A stretch of 64,000 nucleotides of DNA, taken from the NCBI GenBank assembly GCA_905147135.1, contig LR990041.1, positions 22,365,712 through 22,429,711 of the forward strand. The letters are read 5' to 3'. The position numbers and the translations under genes are program-made. Under the pieces are notes generated by a model. The model was not told where the DNA came from. It was given only the letters and a program-made list of their open reading frames with translations, and searched no databases. Positions 1 to 9,524 of the stretch are shown one piece after another; the first letter of the stretch is position 1; the number at the start of each line of letters is the position of its first letter. This DNA is from Blastobasis lacticolella. Its lineage: Eukaryota; Arthropoda; Insecta; Lepidoptera; Blastobasidae.

Positions 1-545
1 TTGTTTACTTAAACTCCCTACATTATTACTTTTGGTCTAAAGGAAGTCCACATCGAATCCATTAGCTTACTTATTTTTGTTTGCGTTGTTTAAATTTAAT
101 CGACTCGGTAAATAAATAAAACGTCGTATGTAATACATCAATAGCTATTTTAACATTTAACTATTTTCGGATTATCAGGAACATTTTGTAAAATTTATGG
201 TTGTGCGAACGTTATAAGAGCAGTCGCTTAGACCTCATAAAATTAGAAATGTTTAATTTTTTGTTTGTTTGAAATATTTAACTGGGAATTTTGAAGATAA
301 GAATTCTAAGCAAGGTGGCCAGGGTAGTAGGAACGAGACAGTCAGCCCCTGGGTCGCGTCGCGTGAACATAATCGTATCCATTTCCGTAACTAAGAGACC
401 CAGGCTTTCTAAATTTCCTCGAAAAATTCATTACAACTTGCAGTAGTTTGTTAAATTAATTTGGGCTTTGTTATTTTGTGTTATTTTTCAGCTTTGTGTC
501 GTTTCTTTCGTTCTCTATCTATTTCTTTATCTCCGTAGTTTTACC
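1..545. other. No recognisable feature
   Basis: AT-rich sequence with no open frame that resembles a known protein and no repeat shared with the rest of the window that I could see. The missing last exon of the receptor gene at 4047-18250 would be expected at or left of here, but I found no convincing candidate. Confidence 0.4.
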
Positions 546-549
546 TTAC

Positions 550-665
550 TTATCTCTGGGGCTTACGCAGAATGTGACCAAACCAGCACAGGTGAGCTTC
601 CTCCATCTTGTCCGCAATGTCTCTTACACCAGCAAAATAAGCTGTGCCTTTTGTGAGTTTTATCT
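550..665 (-). pseudogene. RTE-type LINE C-terminal scrap
   Basis: The minus strand reads ADKMEEAHLCWFGHILRKP, close to the conserved K-M-x-x-A-x-L-x-W-x-G-H-x-x-R-x-P segment near the C-terminus of RTE-like non-LTR retrotransposon proteins. The frame is open for only a few dozen codons and nothing of the element continues on either side. It is an old, short fragment. Confidence 0.55.
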
Positions 666-854
666 TTGCGATCGTCTTATTGTAACTTTCATTATGCACA
701 ATGTGTTTATTTGAACTTTCTCCCGTGCACACTAAAAGTACAATTAAAGTGGAATACGAAAACATTTTGATAATAATTGTAAATTAACTATATTTCATCT
801 TCGATGAAGGTATAATAAACAAGTAAAGACTATGTATATTCAAACCAAAGGTGA

Positions 855-3610
855 AGGCAATAATCAACAAACTTATGTTTAGCGATTGGGCGACAGCAGG
901 AATACATAAAAGTAGAAACAAATTATATGAGCTTTATGCAGAGCGGGCGTATAATAATAGCGTAGAATTTGCTGACTATGTTAAGCATTACTCGAAGGTA
1001 TTTAAACGCGTTTGTGCTACAGCTAAATCGAATTTCTTTAACTTTAACACATGGCAGATAATAAATAGTGAAACTGGAAAAGTCAAAACTCGCGATACAA
1101 AATACAATTTAAAAATAATTGATAATGTTGTTACCAAAAACTCGGAAGTTGCGGAGGCTTTCAATGAATTTTTTACAGACATTCCAGTGTCGACTACAAA
1201 ATCATTAAATGCGTCTCCTGCTCTCGCTGAATCCTTGCTAAAACAGAATGTACCCGAGAGTATCATCGATTTTAAGTTCGAACATGTAACACCTCAAGAT
1301 ATAGTGAAGGCATCGACATCGATGACTTATCAGTTAGAATTATTAGCTCTGTAATTGATGTTATTGCTGTCCACTTAGCGAATATATTTAATAAATGTGT
1401 TGATAATGGCGATTTTCCTGACGTGATGAAAAATAGCAAAATTATTCCATAGTTTAAAACATGTAGCACAACAGATCCCACAAATTTTAGACCAGTTTCG
1501 GTGTTACCGGCGTTAAGCAAAATATTTGAGAAAATTATATTAAACCAACTAAAAGTCCACTTTTATGGAAATTATCTATTGCATCCCAAACAATTCGGTT
1601 TTACTCGTTCAACAACAGATGCAGGTGTTGAACTAATTAAGCATATCTTTGGAGCCTGGGAGGAATCACGTGATGCCTAAGGGGTGTTCTGTGATTTATC
1701 CAAGGCCTTTGATTGTGTAAATTATGAAACTTTGGTCAGGAAATTGCAACATTATGGAATAATGGGCTTAGCTCTAAATTTATTAAGTTCATATTTAAGT
1801 CAGAGAATTCAGAAGGTTGATGTGAACGGAGAAAGATCGGCAGGCTCTGTTTTCTCTATGGTACAATTCTGGGTCCGTTTTTGTTTCTTATTTATGTAAA
1901 TGATTTGCCGTACTTTGTAAAAGATACTCATGAAATTGTTTTGTTCGCTGATGATACATCTTTAGTGTATAAATTAAAAGACAACAATTAACATATGACG
2001 ACGTGAACAAAGCTATTTCTGAAGTGGTAAACTGGTTTATGGTTAATAATTTATCACTGAATGGCAAAAAGACAAAATGTTTAAAGTTCTCCTTGCCAAA
2101 TGTTTGATCAGTACCTACTAATATACAAGTAAGAGGCGAAAATTTGGATCTTGTTGATTCCACAGTATTTTTAGGCTTTACTCTAGATAGTAGATTACAA
2201 TGGGGTCCACACATTGATAAATTGGCGAAAAGGCTAAGTTCTGCAGCATATGCTGTAAAAAAGATACGAGGTTATTCTGATGAGGCTACAGCAAGATTAG
2301 TTTACTTTAATTGTTTCCACAGCATTATGACTTATGGCATACTGCTGTGGGGACACGCTGCCGACTGGTATATGTACTGCAGAAAAGGGCTATTCGCGCG
2401 ATTTACCAATTGGGACCTAGAACTTCACTTAGAGATAAATTCAAAAATGTTAACATTATGACAATGCCATCACAATACATATATGAGAACTTTATCTATG
2501 TTTATAAAAATATACACTTGTTTATGAAGAACAGTGATGTTCATAGTAGAATTACTAGAAATAAAGATAAACTTGTTACTGGTTCTTGTTGTCTGGCCAA
2601 AGTCCACAAATCATTTGTGGGTCAATGTGTACGCTTTTATAATAAGGTTCCAACAGATATACAGAATTTATCATTGAATCAATTTAAAGCCACTATAAAA
2701 ATCAAATTATGCCATAAAAGTTATTATAGTACCTATATCTGAATATGAAAATGACAAAAGTACATGGGATTGAACTGCTGTTCTATACAGGTATTTGCTT
2801 TTAAGATAGTATATAGGACAAATAATGTATTAGTACAAGACAAGTTTAAAAAAAAATGAATTAACGTAGGCTCTGTGGGTTTCTTGCCGTTTCTTTCCCC
2901 CACGGAGAACCACCTTGGAAGAGGTGTTAAATTTCCTTCCTTTCCCACACATAGCGACTTCTGTCTGCGGTTGGGTAGGGGTAGGGTAGTAGTTAAAGTA
3001 GGGGTAGGGTAGGGGTAAGATAGTGGTAGGGTAGGGGTAGGATAGTGGTAGGGTGGGGGTAAGATAGTGGTAGGGTAGGGGTAAGGTAGCGGTAGGGTAG
3101 AGTTAAGGCAGTATGAGAATATGGTAGGGGTAAGCTAGGGGTAGGATAGGGATAGGATAGAGTAGGGTGGGAGCAGCTACCTATCACATGCAGCATGTGT
3201 AATGCACGCTTACTTAAAAGTCTGTCTGGCGGTGGCGTGGGGGCCGGGTCGCTCTTTTCCCTCAAATATGGTTGAATTGGACGATGGCTGGGCCCTGCGT
3301 TATACTCGTGAACGGGTGCTGCCTTGGTAGACTAGCTTACTTTTGCTGTAGTTTTAGGTGGTTTTTCTTAATTTTACTAGACATATTTGTATAATATATT
3401 GAGCGCGGTCCGGCTTTGCCTGGCATTGCCGGGCACGGTCCGGTCATGACTGGCGTGGAGTAAGTTTGCTGCTGCCATGGGGCGGCCAGTGTGTCACTGT
3501 GTGCTTCCTTCCTACTTCCCTACCCCCCCTCCTTATTGACGATTGAAAGAGATATTTAATGTCCTAATCAATAAATAAATTATGAATTTTGAGTTGAATT
3601 TTGAATTCAG
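855..3610 (+). mobile_element. Non-LTR retrotransposon, family A, copy 1 (decayed)
   Basis: A 5'-truncated LINE in several frames. Region 851-1354 is the linker between endonuclease and reverse transcriptase. RT motifs follow: DLSKAFDCVNYETLVRKLQ near 1690 (motif A), [11 protein letters not shown] near 1943 (catalytic FADD), and the C-terminal segment at 2144-2742 (YGILLWG, then RFYNKVPTDIQN). In-frame stops and frameshifts (for example TAG near 1450 and TAA near 1678) show it is dead. A 3' UTR with G-rich GGGTA repeats (2975-3180) ends near 3600 in CCTAATCAATAAATAAAT plus an imperfect TTTGA-like tail. The same 3' end recurs at 6876-8104 and, on the minus strand, at 53775-54215. The clade is in the CR1/Jockey/Rex1 group; I cannot place it more exactly. 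Confidence 0.85.
2970..3180 (+). repeat. G-rich GGGTA/GGGGTA repeat in LINE 3' UTR
   Basis: Irregular tandem repeats of GGGTA, GGGGTA and variants such as AAGATAGTGGTA run along the sense strand of the family-A LINE. The unit resembles telomeric G-rich DNA but is not the insect TTAGG repeat. Runs of three to four G at short spacing make G-quadruplex formation possible. The complementary strand gives the misleading Tyr-Pro-rich open frame at 2993-3265. Confidence 0.85.
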
Positions 3611-3751
3611 TGTTATATGACATATAATGGAGAACCTTATAGGCTTACGTACCTACTAATTTAATATTTGTATGCACATGTAGGCATCCAACTTTACTAC
3701 AACTAAGTTATGTATACACATCTATGTTACAAATAAATTACTTTGAACTTT

Positions 3752-3900
3752 GAAAACGCTGCTACCCATTTTCCAGCCTACGAACACTCTTAGATTTTAT
3801 GCCTCGTAATTATTAGTCACCTTATACGACACCCATGAGTGTAAGGGGTTGGTGTTATTCAACTCTGCCGGACACCACACGGCACTATGTCACAGCAATA
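3752..3900 (-). repeat. Dispersed LINE 3'-end fragment (shared with 36483-36745)
   Basis: The reverse complement matches 36483-36610 closely, including CACTCATGGGTGTCGTA and the 'ggaaaatgggcagcag' stretch. That copy ends in a 'tgatgatga' tail, so this looks like the 3' region of a non-LTR retrotransposon, here truncated. Confidence 0.6.
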
Positions 3901-4046
3901 GAGCACCGCTGAAACGACTTTACAAAAAATGTTTCGAAAGTGTTGCCGGCACTGTTTACAGCCATACATTGCCATACTTAGAAGCCCCTTTACCAATACC
4001 TTCATCATGGCTTTTACATACAGTGAGTCGGGAGAATACACGTTAC

Positions 4047-4214
4047 CTTCACGAGCAGAGGCCTGTCGAGCACGAAGAGTCCGAGCGGTGCGACTACGAG
4101 CCCGACGGCGCGGGCGGCCTCCAGCTGCCGGCACAGCGAACGCAGCTGCGTGCACGCAAGTCCCGCCTCCGCCACTTCCTCCCCCCGCACGGCCAGCTCG
4201 CACATCACCTCCAT
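4047..4214 (-). CDS. Gustatory-receptor-like gene, penultimate exon (of those found)
   Basis: Exactly 56 codons, GC-rich against an AT-rich surround, with an acceptor (tcttttcgAG) just before ATG GAG and a donor AAG|GTAACG at the end. The peptide runs from MEVMCELAVRGEEV to LGLFVLDRPLLVK. It has the insect gustatory receptor layout at this point: a cytoplasmic helix with CxxL-type spacing, then G-L-F-x-L-D-x-x-L-L, which normally leads into a final exon with the TYLVxLLQF motif. Phase 0 at both ends fits the upstream exon at 5022-4893. The final exon was not found. A LINE tail lies only about 10 bp upstream of the acceptor. Family call is from the pattern and exon chain, not from a search. 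Confidence 0.65.
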
Positions 4215-4221
4215 CTCGAAA

Positions 4222-4390
4222 AGAATCATCATCATCATCATATCAGCCGAAAAACGCCCACTGCTGGGCATAGGCCTCCCCCAGAGATCTCAACAAAGGC
4301 CGGTCCCGTGCCTTCCGCATCCAGCTGGTGCCTGCGATCTTTACCACGTCGTCGGTCCACCTTGTGGGAGGGCTACCCATGCTACGTCTT
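4222..4390 (-). repeat. RTE/R1-like LINE 3' end with (TGA)n tail
   Basis: Read on the minus strand it gives the familiar lepidopteran LINE 3' end: a 'ccacaaggtggaccgacgac' region, then 'ggcctatgcccagcagtggg', ending in a TGATGATGATG tail at 4225-4240. It sits in the receptor intron immediately beside the 4214 acceptor. Confidence 0.7.
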
Positions 4391-4449
4391 CGGAAAGAAT
4401 CAATCAGGTAGAAGACGAAATCGGTATACTACCTTAGTAATACAACATT

Positions 4450-4690
4450 AACATTGACGACCTGAGTGGTTCAGTGGTGTTGACCAAGAGGTCCGGGTTC
4501 GATTCCCGGCTAGACAGTAATTTGAATGATGAATTTTAATTCTGTTACAGGTCTGAGTGTTCTATGTGTAATAAGTATGTATTTAAAAATATATATAAGT
4601 ATATCAGTTAGCTAGCACCCATAGTACAAGCTTTGCTTAGTTTGGGGCTAGATAGCGCTGTGTGAATTTGTCCACGATTATTTATTTATT
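4450..4690 (+). repeat. tRNA-derived SINE (family 1)
   Basis: The head has tRNA-like promoter boxes: box A-like GACCTGAGTGGTTCAGTGG (4459) and box B-like GGTCCGGGTTCGATTCCCGG (about 4491). A body with 'tttggggctagatagcgctgtgtgaa' precedes an ATTT-rich tail at 4677-4698. Reverse copies lie at 13465-13690 and 18445-18560. RNA polymerase III type internal promoter. It is in a receptor-gene intron. Confidence 0.8.
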
Positions 4691-4785
4691 TATTTAACCA
4701 AGAATGCCGAAGAACGAGCATAGTGGACTAAGAAGAGTGAAGGCGGACCCCAGGCCCCTATCATAATGATGTTGATGATGATCCT
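4691..4785 (+). repeat. LINE 3'-end scrap with ATGATG tail
   Basis: Contains 'gaaggcggaccccaggcccc' followed by ATAATGATGTTGATGATGAT, a short remnant of an RTE/R1-like 3' end directly after the SINE. Confidence 0.45.
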
Positions 4786-4892
4786 AAATTGACAGTGACC
4801 AGACATCCGAAGAGACTTTTGCTAAATAATGCATCACAACCAAGATGGTACGACTCCACAGACAGAACGTTACCGCTACGAAATACAATTAC

Positions 4893-5022
4893 CTCTTCGT
4901 GGATCACGTGTCCCGGGTGTATCATTAGCACTATGCCAACGAGGCATAGTACACAATATGCATAGTCTTCATTTTGTACTAACCCCTCGGTGTATACTGT
5001 TAGGAAGAAAGGAATAGCATTA
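4893..5022 (-). CDS. Gustatory-receptor-like gene, internal exon
   Basis: 130 nt: one base completing a codon, then 43 codons. Acceptor CTCAG|T and donor GAG|GTAATT. The peptide has a hydrophobic segment (NAIPFFLTVYTE) and a second one (YCVLCLVGIVLMI) followed by HPGHVIHEE, as in gustatory receptors where a membrane helix leads to a charged cytoplasmic stretch. It ends in phase 0, matching the exon at 4214. The incoming phase fits an exon 5672-5519 ending in AC. Confidence 0.62.
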
Positions 5023-5518
5023 CTGAGCGCCATTATGGGACATAAAAATGATCGATCCATGCTAATACTTAGTGACAACAAACAGCCTTGATAGTAAGCG
5101 ATAACTATCGCCCATAACGTCTATGAGTACGGTTTCACAATAATATAAAAAAGCTGAGTCGCAGGTGCGTTGTCACTGTAAGGACTAAGACGAAATAGCT
5201 CATGCCTGCAATTACTCTGACTTCCTTATCCTGAAAACAGGAACACAACAATGTAAATATAAAGTTGTTGTTTATAAGTTTGTTAGTGTAAGTCTTGTTG
5301 GTTGTCCTAAATAAATAAAAATAAAATAAACAATGCAAGCATTGTTGCTTGGTGGCAGCAATAGATAAGGCGATGGTACTCCTCAGACGGACTCCTCAGG
5401 CTCAAGCCTACCAACAGAGTCCTACCACCTGATAAATGTTGGGATTCTTGTGACAGTGGCCTCGCCTTCATCTTGGCTGTATCGATACTAACGTAAAGCA
5501 AAGATAATGCTGTAAGAC

Positions 5519-5672
5519 GTGAACATCAGATGGAATACACGATGGCACATGAACACCGCCAAGAGAGCGCCGTGTTGCAGCCCCATGCGATGCGCGAGGT
5601 CGCGGCCTGCCGTCCACGCGACCGCTACACGTGGAATTACGTTTATGTCTTCCGCAGACACGGATGATGGGT
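5519..5672 (-). CDS. Gustatory-receptor-like gene, internal exon
   Basis: A strong acceptor (cctttgtttccaaattgcAG|AC) opens an exon reading PSSVSAEDINVIPRV, then AWTAGRDLAHRMGLQHGALL and a hydrophobic AVFMCHRVFHLMF. The L-x-x-x-x-G-x-Q order before a membrane helix is usual in insect gustatory receptors. The incoming phase (1+2) fits the donor at 6211. The 3' end is uncertain: a weak donor after TTCAC gives the phase required by the next exon, while a GTTAGT at 5492 would give the wrong phase. Confidence 0.6.
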
Positions 5673-5892
5673 CTGCAATTTGGAAACAAAGGAAAATAGG
5701 TAGGTTAATAGAAGTGGCTAATTGGCTATTGCCTACGAGTAAAATACATGTACACTTCCGATACTGTAGAGAAAGTTAAATTGCTACAAATTAATGAAAA
5801 TATTTATTACGAGACTAACATATAGTTAGTAATATCTTAGAATTAGGTTAGTAACAATTGTATTATAATAATGTCTTAATCAAATATATCAA

Positions 5893-5945
5893 ATTAGGCG
5901 AAACCTAGGCTCTCGCGTACCGCGCGGGGGGCAAACGATGATGAA
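5893..5945 (+). repeat. 3' fragment of tRNA-derived SINE family 2
   Basis: 'ggcgaaacctaggctctcgcg...gcaaacgatgatg' matches the 3' part of the family-2 SINE seen at 17960-18012. Only the tail end is present. Confidence 0.5.
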
Positions 5946-6210
5946 TCAAATATATCAAATGTCATATAGTACCTACCACATGTAAAACGGTATAAATACG
6001 CTTTTGGACCAAATACTTCTTCGTTAATCCGGTGGTTTTAGGCCGGGGAATCCGAACCTCAATTCATTTCCAATAAAAACGGTCTACTACTGTATTAAAA
6101 TTGCATTCAAAACTCGTGGTTTTGAACATAACGTTAATGTTTAACATATAAACTTCTTCTACAAATAATATTCCGAAGTAAAACATCAAGACTTCAATTT
6201 ATAAACTTAC

Positions 6211-6360
6211 CGTTTTCAATTTTGCAAACAATGACTTCGAGCTTCCTGTTTACATCCACGAATATATTGTTAACTGTCATGGCAACCCACAATAACTGTA
6301 TCTCCAAGATGGGCACGAAAATCAAAGATATGATGCCGAATAATATATAGTTGCTTACGT
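6211..6360 (-). CDS. Gustatory-receptor-like gene, internal exon
   Basis: 150 nt: 2 + 49 codons + 1. Acceptor ccttctgttacAG|AC and strong donor AACG|GTAAGT. The peptide opens with VSNYILFGIISLIFVPILEI, continues QLLWVAMTVNNIF and ends KLEVIVCKIEN, giving one clear membrane helix followed by a Q-L-x-W and a charged helix, the standard middle part of an insect gustatory receptor. Splices in phase to 5672. An exon carrying phase 0 to phase 1 is needed between this and 18075. Confidence 0.65.
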
Positions 6361-6389
6361 CTGTAACAGAAGGGGTTATTGATAATGCA

Positions 6390-6815
6390 AATAATACGTT
6401 TTTGCTTTGGTATACTTTGCTAGACTATTTATTTACATTTAGTACTGAAAACTCAAGTGCAGCATACTCGCTTAAAACTGGATACACACAGGCCGAACGA
6501 ACGCTAACTTACGTTTCCTATTTGGACGTATTAGTAAACTTCTATTATCGTTCGTTGGCGTGTGACGGCGATCTGAAGTGTCTGGGTAACATCAATAGTA
6601 GATTGAAGCAATCGACAAAACGTAGTTTGGACGGATGTCAAACCCATTCGTTGGCGTTCGTTGGGCCCGGCCGGTGTGCTTAAAAGCTTAAGCGGAAAGG
6701 CTGCGTCCAAAAGCCTCCTGCGTTCGAAAAACTATCGCCATCGCACTGTCGTCCGTTTGCACTCCCGAATGCTATGCGAAAGGGGCAACTACGCCTCGGA
6801 CGCATTATAACTAAG
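6390..6815. other. No gene recognised
   Basis: Intron of the receptor gene by position. A 110-codon open frame (6351-6683) has no recognisable domain and overlaps the receptor exon on the other strand. Near 6660 there is a short GGGCCCGGCC motif also seen at 15820-16070. Confidence 0.4.
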
Positions 6816-6819
6816 TATG

Positions 6820-6876
6820 TATAAGGCCCGGATTATATCAAGCGTCGGCGACGCACCTTGCGTCGCCGACGCAACG
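6820..6876 (+). mobile_element. Left part of GC-rich MITE (copy 1)
   Basis: GGCCCGGATTATATCAAGCG followed by CGTCGGCGACGCA repeats is the reverse complement of the right end of the MITE at 16060-16407 (CGACGCTTGATATAATCC). The copy is interrupted at about 6876 by the family-A LINE and resumes at 8105-8155 with GCGTCGCCGACGCAGG. Confidence 0.7.
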
Positions 6877-8104
6877 CTATTCGCGCGATTTATCAATTGA
6901 GACCTAGAACTTCACTTAGAGATAAATTCAGGAATATTGATATAATGACAATGCCGTCACAATATATATATGAGAACTTAATGTATGTTCATAAAAATTT
7001 ACACTTATTTAAGAAGAATAGTGATGTTCATAATATTAATACGAGAAATAAAGATAAGCTTGTTGCTGGTGCTTGTCGTCTAGCCAAAGTCCACAAATCA
7101 TTTATGGGTCAATGTGTACGCTTTTATAATAAGGTTCCAACAGATATTCAGAATTTACCATTGCATAAATTTAAAGTCGCTATAAAAAACAAATTATGTC
7201 AAAAAAGTTATTATAGTATATCTGAATATGTAAATGACAAAAGTCCATGGGACTGAACTGCTGTTCTATACAGGTATTTACTTTTAAGATAGTATATAGG
7301 ACAAATAATGTATTAGTACATAAGACATGTTTGAAAAAAAAAAAAGAATTAACGTAGGCTCTGTGGGTTTCTTGCCGTTTCTTTCCCCCACGGAGAACCA
7401 CCTTGGAAGCGGCGTTAATTTTCCTTCCTCTCCCACACATGGTGTCTCCTGTCTGCGCTGGGGTAGGGTAGTAGTTAGAGTAGGGGTAGGGTAGGGTAGG
7501 GTAGGAGTAAGATAGCGGTAAGGGTTGGGTAGGGGTAAGATAGTGGTAGGGTCAGGGTTAGGTAGTGTTAGGGTAGGGGTAAGGTAGTGGTAGGGTAGGG
7601 TTAAGGCAATGTTAGGATAGGCTAGGGGTAAGGTAGCGATAGGGAAGGGATAGGATAGAGTAATGTGATAGCGACTACCTACCACATACAGCATGTGTGA
7701 TGCACGCTCACTTAAAAGTCTGTCTGGCGGTGGCGTGGGGGCCGGGTCGCTCTTTTCCCTCAAATATGGTTGAATTGGACGATGGCTGGGCCCTGCGTTA
7801 TACTCGTGAACGGGTGCTGCCTTGGTGGACTGGCTTACTCTTGCTGTAGTTTTAGGTGGTTTTTCTTAATTACACTAGACATACCTATATAATATAATAT
7901 AGCGTTCCGGCTCTGCCTGGCATTGTCGAGCATGGTTCGGTCGTGGTTGGCGAGGGATACGTTATCTACGGCCATAGGGCGGTCAGCGTGTCACTGTGTG
8001 TTTCCTTCCTACTTTCCAACCCCCCTCCTTTGTGACGATTGAAAGAGATATTTAATGTCCTAATCAATAAATAAATTTTGATTTGATTTGATTTGATTTG
8101 ATTC
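6876..8104 (+). mobile_element. Non-LTR retrotransposon, family A, copy 2 (5'-truncated)
   Basis: Starts abruptly inside the RT C-terminal region; the open frame 6858-7256 reads RFYNKVPTDIQN and KNKLCQKSYYS, homologous to 2311-2742. The full 3' UTR with GGGTA repeats (7460-7680) follows and ends in CCTAATCAATAAATAAAT plus a clean (TTTGA)n tail at 8071-8104. 5' truncation and a microsatellite tail are what target-primed reverse transcription leaves. It is less decayed than copy 1. The flanks on both sides are MITE sequence, so it inserted into the MITE. Confidence 0.9.
7460..7680 (+). repeat. G-rich GGGTA repeat in LINE 3' UTR (copy 2)
   Basis: Same irregular GGGTA/GGGGTAAG repeat as 2970-3180, in the same position relative to the LINE tail, so it belongs to the element and not to the site. 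Confidence 0.85.
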
Positions 8105-8230
8105 AACCTGCGTCGCCGACGCAGGTTGCGTCGGGCTGTCAAACGCTAGACTTCAACAGTTTAAACGCACTGCTTTGACTAAAATCGGGCAGAGCGAGAG
8201 TCACCATCGATAGTCCTGTGTCCCTTTCTA

Positions 8231-9148
8231 GTGTTGCCACCATTGTTTATGCAAATTCCGAATTACTTTTATTATTTGGCGCGGACACCGACCTCAGGGC
8301 CAGGCAGAGCCGGACCGGGTGCAATCTGAAGGTCATATTTTCACCAGGGTCCAACCCAAGCTTACCCTGCTACTCAGAAACTATTAGCCCTAGAACACTA
8401 GTTCCTAGAGTGAAATGATAGCATTCCTCGAGATCATCATTTCGTATGACAGCTGTCAATGTTAAGTATTTTATAAATCGGTACACATTGGTCCTAAAAC
8501 ACTAGCTTCTAGAGAGAAATGATAGTACTTGTTGAGATCTACATTTCGAATGACAGCTGTCAATGTTTGAACTGAAATAACTCCTAAACTATTGATGCTA
8601 TAACACTCGTTCCTAAAGAAAAATGATAGTGTTCGCCGAGATCTACATTTCTCATGACAGCTGTCAAACTTAGAACTGTTGTAACTCGGAAACGATTGGT
8701 CTTAGAACAGTAGTTCCTTGAGCAATACGATAGTACTCATCGAGATCTACATTTTGGATGACAGTTCTAAGTTTGACAGCTGTCATACGAAATGTAGATC
8801 TCGACGAGTACTATCATATTTCTTTAGAAACTAGTGTTCTAGAACCAATGGGTTCCGAGTTATAACACATTTAAGTTTGACAGCTGTCACCCGAAATGTA
8901 GATATCGACGAGTACTATCACTTCTCTTTAGAAACTAGTGTTGTAGGATAAATCGTTACCGAACTCTTTAATCTGTTTTGTGGAACAAAAAGTCGTAGGT
9001 TAATAATTATGTAGATTCGACGTTTGTCGGAGAAACGTTCAGTATATCAAAAGGTATTTTGACAACTACTTTTCGGATTGTACGGATTACCTCATAATAA
9101 TACCAAATTCACGGTAAATATATTTCTCCAATAATGGCAACACCAAAC
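8231..9148. mobile_element. Fold-back-like insertion inside the left end of the P-like element
   Basis: Sequence present only in the left terminal repeat of the P-like element. Its own ends are short inverted motifs, GTGTTGCCACCATT at about 8231 and AATGGCAACAC at about 9136. Between them lie four direct 104-bp units followed by two inverted units. No coding capacity. The exact edges are inferred from where the two P-like terminal repeats stop matching. Confidence 0.6.
8380..8960. repeat. 104-bp repeat units, 4 forward then 2 inverted
   Basis: The motif GACAGCTGTC recurs at 8448, 8552 and 8656, 104 bp apart, each preceded by CGAGATCTACATTT-like sequence and followed by 'ggtcctagaacactagttcc'. 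After about 8768 the same unit appears reversed (CGAAATGTAGATCTCGACGA, then AGAAACTAGTGTTCTAG). The dyad centre is near 8768. A related array is at 15175-15490 and a scrap at 19875-19910. Confidence 0.85.
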
Positions 9149-9524
9149 ACAACAATTGTCAATTTAGAATGACGGTGATTATGCCAATAACATTGTGTTT
9201 ACACCATAGCCTCCTTCATCTACAAGCCATGCTGTAGCACGGAACGGCAACGTCGCTGTGAACCGATTCACTCATTGTTTACATGTCAATGAGCGGGAAT
9301 ATTTTGAATTTTAAGCTAATAAATTTAAAATATATTATAAAACTATAAATAAACGAATTGTATGGACCATCTACGAAGGTAAATAAAAGTAAATATATTT
9401 ATAATTGCGCCAAATATGGATAAATACGATTAGTAAAAAACAATCCTCGATCATTTTTGTTGTTAGCTTTTTACTTATTTTATCATTCAAATTCTGTTTT
9501 AAAATAGTAATATTTCTCCAACAG

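Noticed and set aside
2993..3265. Minus-strand Tyr-Pro-rich open frame (and 7284-7763) as a secreted protein
   Set aside because: It is the complement of the GGGTA repeat in the LINE 3' UTR and recurs with every copy of the element.
4150..4451. Plus-strand His- and Ser-rich frames over 3849-4451
   Set aside because: They are shadows of the minus-strand receptor exon and of the CATCAT tail of a LINE end.
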